A stretch of 64,000 nucleotides of DNA from Watersipora subatra (taxonomy: Eukaryota > Bryozoa > Gymnolaemata > Cheilostomatida > Watersiporidae), in the NCBI RefSeq assembly GCF_963576615.1, contig NC_088708.1:67290672-67354671 (forward strand), given 5' to 3'. Under the pieces are notes generated by a model. It did not search any database, was not told where the DNA came from, and saw nothing but the letters and a program-made list of their open reading frames with translations. Numbering within the stretch: the stretch's first letter is position 1; the number at the start of each line of letters is the position of its first letter. The position numbers were made by a program, and so were the translations under genes. Shown here piece by piece: positions 51,105-63,000 of the stretch.

Positions 51105-52571
51105 GCTTGCGTTATTCTGATGCGCACTGAAGGCTGTCTAACCCGTTGATTGGTCATTTGAGACAAGAAAACATTAGTAATCGCGAGTCCATTTCGACAG
51201 TTTTAATGAGTTTTGCTGGCAATTATAATCACGTGGAATACCTGATACCTGTACGGGCGATATTTTGCTAAACATCACTCAGGAGTTGTCGACACTTGGC
51301 AATGCGTCTAACTACACCACCTGTGTTTTTCGATCCCTTTTAGATACAGTGCTCTAAACTCTTTTGGTTTGACATCTAAAACTATAGAGCAAACTGAGTG
51401 CTACACCTCCATGATGCATCCTATCTAGTGCTGTATTGAGTTTCATACCACATTCCAACAACATCCCATTTGATAAGTTGTTCAGTCAAAGCAATGATAT
51501 ACAGCCCTCAGGAGCACAGATGTGGGGGCTGTATATCATTGGTCAAAGCAATCAATGCTTGCAGACAGATTCACAATCAAACTAAAAATTAAAAAACTTT
51601 TAAACTAGCGCATTTACTAATTAATGTAAGTAGTAGCTTCAACTATCCCGTCACAATTTTCTCATAGCCTTATTCCTAAATAGACAACAGAAGTTTACAA
51701 AGGAAATTGCAGCTGAAACTATTCAAGACTATTTGAGTGGTTATCACAAGCATCAACAAAAACACTGGCTAAAGTCATAATTGCTACCAACAGTACTACA
51801 TGTCTATACATCAAGTAAAACAAGAGTTCATAAAGGGCAACATTAACTTACATCTTCATGTCCCTTTTTAGTTCGAAACTGGAATCTGTTGAATTGGGGC
51901 TCTGGCCTGTCTTTTAGTCTTCTTGGCTTCAAACAGAATAATTTTCCATTTTTAGCAATCACATTCTAGTTCTTTTCTACTTTCTTTCTCAGATTTTCAT
52001 GATTTTTCAAAGTTTTTATTTCATCTACCTTCCAGGTGTTTGACAAGTGATTTGTTCCTGTTGCAAATGTTTGCAAGAATGTTTCTAAGCACTAAACTCA
52101 TTGCAAATTTAGCTGATCAAAGTACTAATTGGTCAAAGCTCAAAATATATCATGCAGTCAAATTTCAGTCAAATACTGTCAATAATAATGAGCTGTTTAT
52201 GCCAAAATATGCGTATAATTCTTAGGCGAATGATAATTTACTTTATCAAATTTTACTTCGGTTTGATGCTAAGTATTTACTCCTGATGAGGTACCTTTAC
52301 TTAGCAACCAATAGAAATTATAACTAATCACTGTCAAAGTTTCTTCTTACTAAATTGATAGGGTTGCTGACAGTCGCTGACGGTTGCTCTTTTATGACCA
52401 TTGGGCTGATTTGCTTGAAAGCAGACAGTTTCGCTCCATGCTTGCTAAAACTAGCATAGCATCGGTGTGTAAGATCAACAATTTTGTTGACAGACACTTT
52501 CTTATGATAAATGCGGAGGTATGATTAACTGAACCTCTGCCTCAAATTTGATTGAGCTTTAAATTAATTAA
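51105..52571. other. Region upstream of NOP56
   Basis: Must contain the NOP56 promoter. A hairpin lies at 51492-51541. No other gene or repeat array seen. Confidence 0.5.
51492..51541. repeat. Hairpin, 16-bp arms, upstream of NOP56
   Basis: CAATGATATACAGCCC and its exact complement separated by 18 bases, 388 bases upstream of the NOP56 start. Confidence 0.85.
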
Positions 52572-53452
52572 AGGTTGACTTACAACAAAATTCACATTAC
52601 AGTTATTTGGTATCAAAAGATTCACCATGTCTGACTCTGTTGTGTTGTAAGTGCAAAATATATGGGAATGTGATTAAAAGCTCTTAAAAGCTAAAAAACA
52701 AACAGTTAATCGCAGCCACACGAGACCGCCATAGTTTGGATTCTCTTTCCAAAACGGCTCAAATGGGACGTAGTTGTTACAGGATGGTTTTTGTTTACAC
52801 TTTCATGCAACCTCATTCGTCGAAATATGTTCACAAATAGACTTCATGAATTCAATAAAACCGTGTCTATTGTTCTTACGTGTCTGTTTTATTGTCATTG
52901 TAATGCTGTCACTTTTAGCACTGATATCTTATAACTTACCGTAAAAATTCGTTAAACTTTTTAACCTTAGCTCGAAGGAGTACATATCATTGTCTGATAA
53001 TCATGGTGATCCTGTTGGTCACTTGTGATAATCGAAAAGTGCTGCAAAAATTATTTGCGAAGTATTGGGTTACATGATCAGATTACGACTTGACGATTTG
53101 ATCAAGCCGAAACAAAACTGTAAAGTAGCATAGCATCTATATTTGATACGGGGTCTTCAGTGAAACCCGAAGTGTTTGTCATAAACTAGTGTTACGATAA
53201 GTTTTGTATTAAGCTTTTTATTGGCCTTTCAATTCACGTAATAACGTCACGTGATAAGACAATAACCAAATTGTAATGACTACGTCAGATAAATAAACAG
53301 ATTCCAATCTACAGACGGCTTTTCGTTTTTGAGCTTTTAAGAGCTTGTAATCACATTTCCACATATTTGGCACCTACAACACAACAGAGTAAGACATGAT
53401 GAATCTTTTGATACCAAATAACTGTAATGTGAATTTTGTTGCAAGTCAACCT
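52572..53452. mobile_element. TTAA-flanked TIR element, family B copy 2
   Basis: Same termini and interior as 34747-35623, in the same orientation, flanked by TTAA at 52568-52571 and 53453-53456. The 881-bp copy is strongly similar along its full length, with scattered substitutions. Confidence 0.92.
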
Positions 53453-54343
53453 TTAAACACTGTAATAGAATCTAGCTGATTTATTTATGCTGGGTCATGT
53501 GACCAAATGTACATTATGCTGCCTTATTTGGAACACCCAAAGCTCGACAGCTTAAGTTACAAACTGGTGGTCAGTAAACTGTAATAATCAGTGGTTGTCT
53601 AAGAAAGAAAAGGGTAGCTTTTATTTCGTTATTATTCAACTTTTATTATGTTTCGTATATATAAAGTTTTACTAGATAGAGCCGAATGATCCAGACTGAC
53701 AATCTTTCCTGACTGACGGGCAACCACATAACTGGAGTTTGGTCAGAAGATGAGAAGAATGTATCAAGTTGTACTATTGTTTGTATTTCACATGGCTTGT
53801 TATAGTTTATTACCCGCCAAATATGCGCAATTTATACTTGCATATTAAGTTATTAGCACCTAATGTATATTTCATGTTTTTCAATCATTTAGCATTCTAT
53901 TATATACCTGAATGATCTTGGCATAGCTGTTTTTACTACAGGTTTGACAATATTCCCAGTACTGATATTCAAATAAAGATGAACAACCAGAACATAGTCA
54001 CAACCATTTCTATATTTTCCAGTACACAACCTGCATTTACCCACGTTTAGATCAAACTCTACATGCATTCCATCTTCTTGTTCAATACAGCTATTAGTAT
54101 TATTATAGTTTTTCTTTACAGTCGTGTGGTGGTAGGTGACTGGTTTTAGTCGTGTTGAGTATAGGCTTTAACAAAAGGCCAAAGGATTCAACATGTTCCT
54201 CAATTTCACTAAGAGGGGACCTTCCTCAATAAGTGAGCTGTTCCTAAGATGGCTGTCTTCTGTGTAGTCTTAAAATACTGTTTACTCCTACCTCAGCCAG
54301 GTATGCTATATGCCTCATTGATATTGTTTCGTGTGCACCAATT

Positions 54344-54438
54344 ATTACTATTGGTATCACTTCTGTCTTCACCTTCCACAGTCTGTTTATCTCAAACAGA
54401 CTGTGGAAGGTGAAGACAGAAGTGATACCAATAGTAAT
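54344..54438. repeat. Perfect 45-bp-arm hairpin with 5-base loop
   Basis: Arms 54344-54388 and 54394-54438 are exact complements around the loop ATCTC. Complementarity resumes further out (GTGCAC on both sides) after a small indel. The arms are LINE-like coding sequence, so this is an inverted duplication of a retrotransposon fragment. Confidence 0.95.
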
Positions 54439-54597
54439 TAGTGCACTCACAAACATTATATTATTATCATTATTATTGTTGTTAGAGTTTTTCTTCACAG
54501 TCGTGTGGTGGTAGGTGACTGGTTTTAGTCGTGTTGAGTCCAGGTCTTAATAAGAGGCCAAAGGGTCCAAGATCTTTCTCAATTCCATTAAGAGAGG

Positions 54598-54720
54598 ACC
54601 TATTTATTATTATTATCATTAGCATTATTATCATTATCACTATTATTATCACTATTACTATTATCATTATCACTATTATTATTGCTATTATTACTGTTAT
54701 TATTATTATTACTATAATTA
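54598..54720. repeat. ATT/ATC trinucleotide-rich microsatellite
   Basis: Imperfect TTA, TCA and CTA triplets over about 120 bases, probably an expanded retrotransposon tail. The long Ile-rich open frames on both strands come from it. Confidence 0.9.
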
Positions 54721-54971
54721 TGTGTCATATAGCCCATCAATGATATTTCTAGCAGTCCACTATGGTTATTGTTAGAGTTCTTCTTCGCAGTCGTGTGGTG
54801 GTAGGTGACTGGTTTTAGTCCATGTTGAGTTCGAGCTTTAACAAAAGGCCAAGGTCTTTTGTTAAGACCATGACCTTATTGTTATTATTATTGTAGGTAT
54901 ATTTCGTATATATATGTGCTATTATGCAGCGTCAGATGAAAGATTGTACCAGAATACCGCAAACCTATGAC

Positions 54972-54977
54972 TTTATT
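54972..54977 (-). promoter_or_regulatory. TMC polyadenylation signal candidate
   Basis: AATAAA on the minus strand, 160 bases after the TMC stop codon. Confidence 0.45.
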
Positions 54978-55136
54978 CTAAACAGTATGTATTATATAAA
55001 TTACCGTATTACTAATATGCTTGTAATTTTATAAAGCATAGATTATTCTTTCATATCCAACTCTAAACAAAAACAACTTATTGTTAACTTAAAAAAACAG
55101 TCTGCTAGTTGTGGTTCAAGTCTTCTTTAAACAGTG

Positions 55137-57013
55137 TCAAGAAGGGTTGCTTGTCTTAGCGTTTGTAAATGCTCCCATTCTGTGGAGAGCACGCAAAGCT
55201 AATAATGAGCTAGTGCCTTTCCTAATATTTCTTGCCGATCTTGTTTTATTCTCTGGCTGATCTTTACGGTGACCTCCAGGCTCTGAGACTTCTATTAAAG
55301 ATAAACTTCTATTATCTTTTAGCCCGCCCATTCTATGAAGAGCTTGGAGTGCTGTTACGGATGTGCGAGCCTTGGCGTTTTTATCCTTGTCCTTACGTTG
55401 CTTGCTTTTACCGTCGCTGTCTGCCATACTGAATACTTTCTTCTTGCCTTCCGTTCTTTCATACTTGAGTTGTTTTTTCAAATCTGCCACAGATCCCTTT
55501 AGAGCATCATTACTCGACTTGAGGTAGTTCAAGACGAGAAACAGCAAAATGAAGATTGGAATGAGGGCTCCCGGAGAAGCGATGTAATCAAGAACTTGGT
55601 TGACAGAACCTGGTAGAACTTCTTCCATCCACTCCGTCAATGCATAGTACATGAACTCCACATCTCTGAATGGACCACAAATAGTTGAGGTTGAAATTGT
55701 GACCATAGCAAATGCGACTGGAATCATTACCACATAGAGCATGAACAATAAGATAAGAAGATAGAAGTTATCACTCCCTGCTTTGAAGATTCTTTCTTCA
55801 GGTACATTACAGACCATAACAGCCCATGCCCTTACATAAAATATGGCAAGCAACTTGATGAGATTAAATGCGGGTAAACCAGGAGCAAATAAAGTTCCCA
55901 TCCAGATCATTCCTTGATTGTAAACTAGATGCAGGAGGTTCTCGGCCAGAGAAAAGGTAGCGTAGCCAGGAAAGTTTCTTTCTAGGTCCCAGCACCAGCA
56001 TGCATTTACTATCTTTATGAACAAGGCTCTGAAAAATTCTATGACATATATAAGACCGATAGTAGTGACCATATCAAACACTGTTAGTTTAAATAGCTCT
56101 TGCCCTACCATGGTCTCCCAGCATGTAGTTTCTGCGGTAAATTGTGGGACACATGTTGTGTTTGAAGCCATGGTATCATTGCTGTATAGCAATTTATAAT
56201 CACCGTTACGATCTCTTTGATTGCAGAAGATAGTCTCTGAGAGATTGAACTGTGAATAATATGTAGCGTTCGCTTCTACGACAGATTCTTGAATGTTCTC
56301 TATTTTCCAGTAGAGAGCAATGTATAGAGTGTAAAGATTCAGCAAGTATAGAATGAGGATCCTATAGAGAGACTTTTGCAGCGCCACCCTCGGGTGGTAG
56401 TCTTCCATCTTTGCTATCAGATCAAATAGCATAGGAAACAAGGCAGTAGCCAGTGACATCACTATAGAAACCTCGTTTCTTTCCCAGGCGTTCACTGAGT
56501 TTGGACCTTCGTCTTTAATCCTCTTTTCAAACTTTTGGGACCTTTGAACTGTCAGGTAAATGGCATATGTGCTACTCGCTAGAACCATAAGAACAAGCAA
56601 GTTTGCTATCACCCGAAAGAATAATAGCTTTTTTCCAACTTTCTTTTTAGCTTCTTTCTGCTCAGTAATGCTCTCATGAATTGAAACTGTTATCGACAGA
56701 AACTTGTTCTTGGCTGTTTCAGAATTACCTATCATGTAGTCCCAGCTAGCAAATGTTTTCCAGGAAAATGTGAAGTTGTCGTCCTTGTCCGACGCTTTCT
56801 TGTCTTTCGCATTAATTGCTATTTGCCGCAGGATTGCAATAAAATTGTAAGAAAATGCCACCAAATTAGCGATGAGATAGGCGAGCGGCATGCTGTAGCC
56901 TGAGGAGAATTGTTCGGTGCTTGAGTAATAACCATAGAATAAAGGGGAGTACTTGAGATACCCGTCAAAATCCCATGAAGTCTTCAAGTATGCTGCTCCT
57001 TCTGTTTCATTAA
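55137..57013 (-). CDS. TMC: TMC terminal exon with most membrane segments
   Basis: An unusually long 1877-base exon carries about 624 residues, from NETEGAAYLKTSWDFDGYLK to the stop. It holds most transmembrane segments, the sequon-rich extracellular loop, the CWETMVGQE signature and the cytoplasmic tail. Genes of this family usually split this region over several exons, so merging here may reflect intron loss. The tail contains two copies of an ALxALHRMG motif. The acceptor is GTTGCAG at 57020-57014. A minus-strand AATAAA at 54977-54972 may be the polyadenylation signal. Confidence 0.94.
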
Positions 57014-60000
57014 CTGCAACAGTAAGTGTACAAAGTTGTTGTTTATGAGTAAGTCGTATCTATTTGGATCATTCAATCAATTTCATTTATCCAACTTACA
57101 ACTTTAATAAGACTGATTTAAAATAATTACTGTAACACATTTTCGAATATGCATTGTGGGTAAACAAATCATACATAGTAGTTTTACATGTCATGTAAAA
57201 TGCCATCACCATAATTATGGTATATGCTACCTTTTGTAAAGCAAGCCAAAAGTAAATAGGTAACTCAGAAATAGATCCAACCATGCATGCTAATATAACT
57301 ATATTGACAAATAATATAATACATAATATATTATATTATATACATATGCATAGCAACCTGGCACTGTTTTATAGTCTACTGAACCCCAGTCCGGGCCAAA
57401 AAGCACTTCAGGCACGATGATCACTCCTCCGATGATGACTGCCTGTACAATGTTTGTCCAGAATATCCATCTGAGGAAAGTAAAGTAGGAGGCAACAACT
57501 CCTCCAAAGTATGACTCAATATGTTTGATCCTTCCTTCCCAAGGCACAAGCAGCGATGCAAAGTTGGACAGTTCTCTACTGATCTTTGAATAGGTTGCCT
57601 GTCATTAAAATATGCTTATGAGTTTCTGGCAAATAGACCTCTCGGCTTACACCGGCGGACTATGAACAAGAGAAGAAAACTCTATCTGAAAACATAGTTA
57701 TGAAGTTCTATTGCATAGCCTAGTGATTATCACAAACATTGAAGATATACTCTCATCAAATTAGAAAGGATATTTTTCAACGATGTTTAAAGCTATAATA
57801 CAATTATCACTTTATTATATATAATATCTAAACAGCGTTTCTCTACCATGGTTATTAAGTGAGTATCTGTTATATCAAAATAATTTTATGTCAATGCTTG
57901 AACTTGTATTGCAATTTAATTAAAACCTTTAAGCTGTTCTGCATACTCAAATTGGTGCAAACATGAACAAGTAAATACTATTTAGTAAGTTCTCTTTCAT
58001 CCTCTTCTAGTTTCATTTATTTTCCTGAAATGCAGTAAAGGTAATAATTGGCTGCAAAAATTGGAAATCCAAAAATATTTGAGCAAGTGTCATTTCAGAG
58101 AATAAAACTTATTTTAAACGTCACCTGTTTGTCTCTAATGGGCTCTCTGAGCTCTCGACTGGAAGCTCAGAAAGTGCTGCCTTTAGTTTCCTTTTACTAA
58201 GTGCTGCCTGCCAGCTAAATCTCTTAGCCGCGCTAGTTAGAAGTATTGGTTGATGTTATTGTTCAGTTCAGAGAAACATGGCAATATTTCACTCAGACAT
58301 CAATATACCCTTTAACTGATAAAGCAATTAATAATCAGAGAAGACTGCTGTCTATGACTATGCATATCATCACCTTCAACTGAGCTACCCGATCGTGTCC
58401 TCCAGATTTGCTAAGTTTGCCTTCAAACTTGGCAGTGTAGCTTCTCGCCTCCTTCAGCATCACCATCTTTTTTCTCATTGTCCAAGGTTTGCAGTTGACT
58501 TTGTCCAGCACCTGTCAAACATACTCATATTCAATAAGCTAGCTCTGTTAGGTCTGCAGCTAAGGGAAAGTGTTATATTTATCAATGAGTGTTAACAATT
58601 TCTGCTATTTTTGGCTTATTAAACCATCCTAGTTTATCTGTAATAATCTCATGTCAGATGCCTGAGCAGAAGAAACTACGAAGAGAGATTCCGAGAATCA
58701 GCGACATGGGTGGGTATATGAGCAAACTCCAGAAGTTAGATGACTTAGGCTATTTGTTCTTTAGTTCTGGTCATTACATAGAACAAAGCAATGCATTGTG
58801 CTAAGTGGAAAGCCCTTAGCCAATTCAACAATGTTTTGATGTGCTGTAATGCCACCTTCATAAAATGCTTGACCCAGAGCTTTGGCCGATCTTTAAGCCT
58901 TCCTTTGAATCTCCAAATATGGAATATTGTTTGATAGATTATTGTATACATTTAATATTGGATCAATATATGTGATTTAGTTTGGTTTTGAGTTCTTGTA
59001 TAAAATATGATATACAGAAAGTCCCTGCCTCAATCATAGCTTGTTTCAAGCACTGATACTCACGTCTTTGTAAAATTTTATCTTCGCAAATATTTGCTCT
59101 TCCGTCTTTTTAACCAGATCAGGATCAAGGCCTGCAACCCACACTCATATCTATAACTTTGAGGAGACAATGTCATCAACAATCTTTATTATAATAAAAG
59201 CCATGTTTGTCTGTAGGTCCAAAGCAACGATTAGGACAAAAAAGATTACTCTCAACCGGATTTGAACTCATGGCTGTCAGCTTGGTAGACCAACATCATA
59301 GCATCTGCAACAATCAACCACTTGCAAATGCATAGACATGTTTAGGAATACTTGTGCACATACTTATCATCTACGCTTTAGTGGCATACCTGATGATCCT
59401 TTACAGAACACCAGCCTGCCCAGGCTCTACATAGTAAATATTTCAAACAGGTTCTGAGTAGTAAATGCTAATTGGTTGGCTACCTTCTAAGAGGGCCTCA
59501 TCCGCTTCAGCAAGAATATCCTCGAAGTGGTCCATTTCATCTGGGGGCATATCTTTACCTTTATCCTCATCTCTAGTTTCGTTCTTTATACAATTATTAC
59601 CACTCTCTATTGTATCAATGGCTCCATCATCCGTGATGAGATGGAAGGTATCAGCAGATTCAACGTCTGCATCAAAAGTATAGAACTCAACTAAGGAGTA
59701 AAATTTGTGTCAGTAGTAATAATACTAACATAGCAGTTGTAGACTATGCACATTGCCTGCTGTGACCTACAACATCTGTATTAATGTCCTCTGCATTGTT
59801 AGCAATTATATATTTAGCTCATTCTTATTAGAAAAGTAGCCTCTGCTAAAATGTTACTTGAGAATGTCATGACACAATGCAATATAATCCAACATATCAT
59901 ACTATAGATACACTATAATATACTATAGATACTTCATAATATACTATAGATACACCATAATATACTATAGATACAGTATAATATACTATAGATACACTAT

Positions 60001-63000
60001 AATATACTATAGATACACTATAATATACTATAGATACACTATAATATACTATAGATACACTATAATATACTATAGATACAGTATAATATACTATAGATAG
60101 ACTACAATATACTATAGATACATCATAATATACTATAGATACACTATAATCTACTATAGATACAGTATAATATACTATAGCTGTGCCATAATATACTATA
60201 GATACACCATAATATACTATATATACACCATAATATACTATAGATACACCATAAATTACTATAGATACCAAGGCCGTATTGTTCTATGAGGCAGCCTCTG
60301 CTGTGCAGAGGCAAAATTTGAGCACCCAGAATGGCCAAACGGGGATTTTCTTGTTGTTTAGTGTCGACAAATTGTGCAGAGCCTGTTTTCAGGATGTTAC
60401 TAGTGGTTGCAAACCTAGCGAATCCATTTCGACACCTTTTTTTTTACTGCTGGTAAGGGAACGGAAAACAGACGTTACGGTTTTGTCTGTTCTGGATTCA
60501 CATATTTAATGAAAACGATTAAGTTTAAATGTGCTAGACGCCGTTGAAAAGATGAAAAGTTTTGATTTTGGCGACTACCATAAATTCTGGTCTTCGAAAC
60601 ATTTACTTCCACTTAAGATGAATATTTTGATAGTTATGTTAAGCCAATTACTTTTGGGATCCTGTCGAGTAATTCTTGGTTGGCTTTAATAGCCTTATTG
60701 CAGTTTTACGAAATATTCTGACGATAGTCTCTGGACTGATTACAATTTGCAAATGATATTTAAAAATTTTTGTTTATTGTTATTGTTATATCGCGAAGCA
60801 GACGTGTTTAGAACTATCTTGAAACTTTAAAAAAAAAGGAATTTGCCGCGAACTTTCTTATTGCTCATATATCGAGTATGCTTGCTTATTTTTTTCACAC
60901 TATTTTTACGTGAAAACATCTACTTCATTGCAAAGAAATCAAGCAGGATTTTCTGAGGCTGCATACATGTAACAGTTAATTTAAACTTTTCGTAATTTTG
61001 TGTTTTTTTAAAAATATCATTCTGCTTGACAAGCTCTAGTCACGTATTATATGTCTATAATTTGTTTGTTTAGTGAGCTATGTTATTATCTATATTTGCA
61101 TGGAAATATTTATTGTATAGTTTTTATTTTTATGCGTTGAACCTGTTTATCCATGGGTAAGGGTTGTACCATCAGCACCAAACCTGATCACCCAAGGCGT
61201 GAGAAGAATCTCTAACTTTGTTATTCAAAATAATAATATTCAATATATATTAAAATACTAATATTCAAAATCTACTATCTTCAAATTTAAATAATCTTTA
61301 GGAAAGAACTCTGATATCACATTGAACTTTGAGTCACTCAGTGGCTGGTACTCTAATTATAAATCTAGATAGCTTAAGTTAGTTTCATTGTTCTACCATT
61401 ATTTCTCAGCAGACGTAATATTCACTTTTAAATAATCTTTAGTATTTTATTTATAGATTTGCTGTTTAGAGTTTATTATCAAATCTTAATCAATAATCAT
61501 AATATTTTTCTTTCTTACCCCTGGCACAAGTTTACATACCACATGACATGTATTCAATAATTCGTACGGAAGGTGATACACAGCAACCTTCATGATTTTT
61601 GAGAAATCTTTTTAGTATTATGCTTGCTTGTATAAGTTGCAATAATACAATTAAAACTGCTCTCAAATAGGGTTTCTTGTGTGTGTTCTGTAAAAAAAAT
61701 TTGATACTTGGGAGGGCGTTGCACCCCAACCCACCCCGCCGGCCACTCGGGCCTACAGCCCTCACAAGTCGCTGAAGGGGGCAACTCAAGATATTGGCAG
61801 AGGCATCCACAAAATGAACAATACAGCCCTGACAGATACACCATAATATACTACAGATACACTATAATATACTATAGATACACCATAATATACTATAGAT
61901 ACACCATAATATACTATAGATACACCATAATATACTATAGATACACCATAATATACTATAGATACATCATAATATACTATATATACACTATAATATACAG
62001 TACTATGACATGATATAAAATTTTGCATACTATAATCTGATATAATATAACATAGTGCACTATAATTAGAAAAAATGTTTATATTCTTGCCTGATGTATG
62101 TGCTGCCATGACTTTTTCAACAGTATCTAAATTTGCATTTCTGTTAAAATCTGTTACAGATTTCTCTCTCTGTTCTAAAACTTGCAGCTCTACGTTCACT
62201 GGTTCTGTTTTCTTGTCTATCGAAGTGATATTTTCCGCTTCTACAATGCAAATTATTTATTGTTGTATTATAACATCAGTACTGAGAATTACTATGTTCA
62301 TTAGGGGCTTGAGGTGGTCTAGTTTCTTATGTAGATGAAATGTTTTCAAAAAGCTAAACCAAAATTCTTTTATAAATCACAATCAAGTTTACCGTCATTC
62401 AAATAGACCTATTCATACTTTTTGTTTGCAACAAATTTGAAAGCAATGAAACATTTTAATCTTGTTTATGCTCATAGATACTTATTGAGATTCTATAAAA
62501 ACAGCACATAATCAAGTTGTTTGCATGATATTTTAATGTACTTAGTCCAACTTGGTGCAGAAAATAATTTTAAATCAGATTAGCTGTTTTGTGGTTTTTA
62601 CTTGATGTGAAGCGGTTTGTAGAAATTTATTTTTAAAAAGTATTAAAAAAATTCACTACTACATAATTTATAGTATTGACCTAAAATTGACTTGAGCGAC
62701 TTGGGTAGCTCAGGTAAATTCTAGGTGAATAGGTCGGAATTTCTAGTATACTGAAATCCTACAAAAGTTATTACTGTTTTATTACCAGGATTTGTCTCCT
62801 CTTTGTGACTTAAAACAATCTTGCCAGCTGAGATGTCTTTCTCTCTGCCCTGAGCCATTTCACTACTTTCATCTTGGTTGACCGTAGCATCTGAACTTTG
62901 TCTTTCATCTTCTATTCCATCTTTAAAGAAACTGTGTGTGTTCTGTAATTTCTCAAGGGAGTTGTCCATCTCATGAGAGGGTGATACTGAATATATAAGT

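Larger units (their letters stand above)
54110..54900 (-). mobile_element. Three 3'-tail fragments of a LINE with AAT-type tails
   Basis: The block GTCGTGTGGTGGTAGGTGAC recurs near 54122, 54501 and 54791. On the minus strand each copy runs into GAAGAA followed by an AAT-rich tract, the usual tail of a 3'-anchored retrotransposon fragment. Next to the middle copy, the minus frame LWKVKTEVIPIVIIGAHETI resembles the C-terminal end of LINE reverse transcriptase proteins. All copies are heavily 5'-truncated. Confidence 0.7.

Noticed and set aside
54482-54743. Ile-rich open frames on both strands
   Set aside because: Translation of an ATT/ATC microsatellite.
58589-58804. Plus-strand 71-codon open frame in a TMC intron
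   Set aside because: No recognised domain, no splice partners, and opposite to the host gene.
59897-60271. Long minus-strand open frame of VSIVYYS repeats, and similar frames at 61708-62199
   Set aside because: Pure product of the 21-bp minisatellite, whose period equals seven codons, so any stop-free frame stays open. No gene signal.
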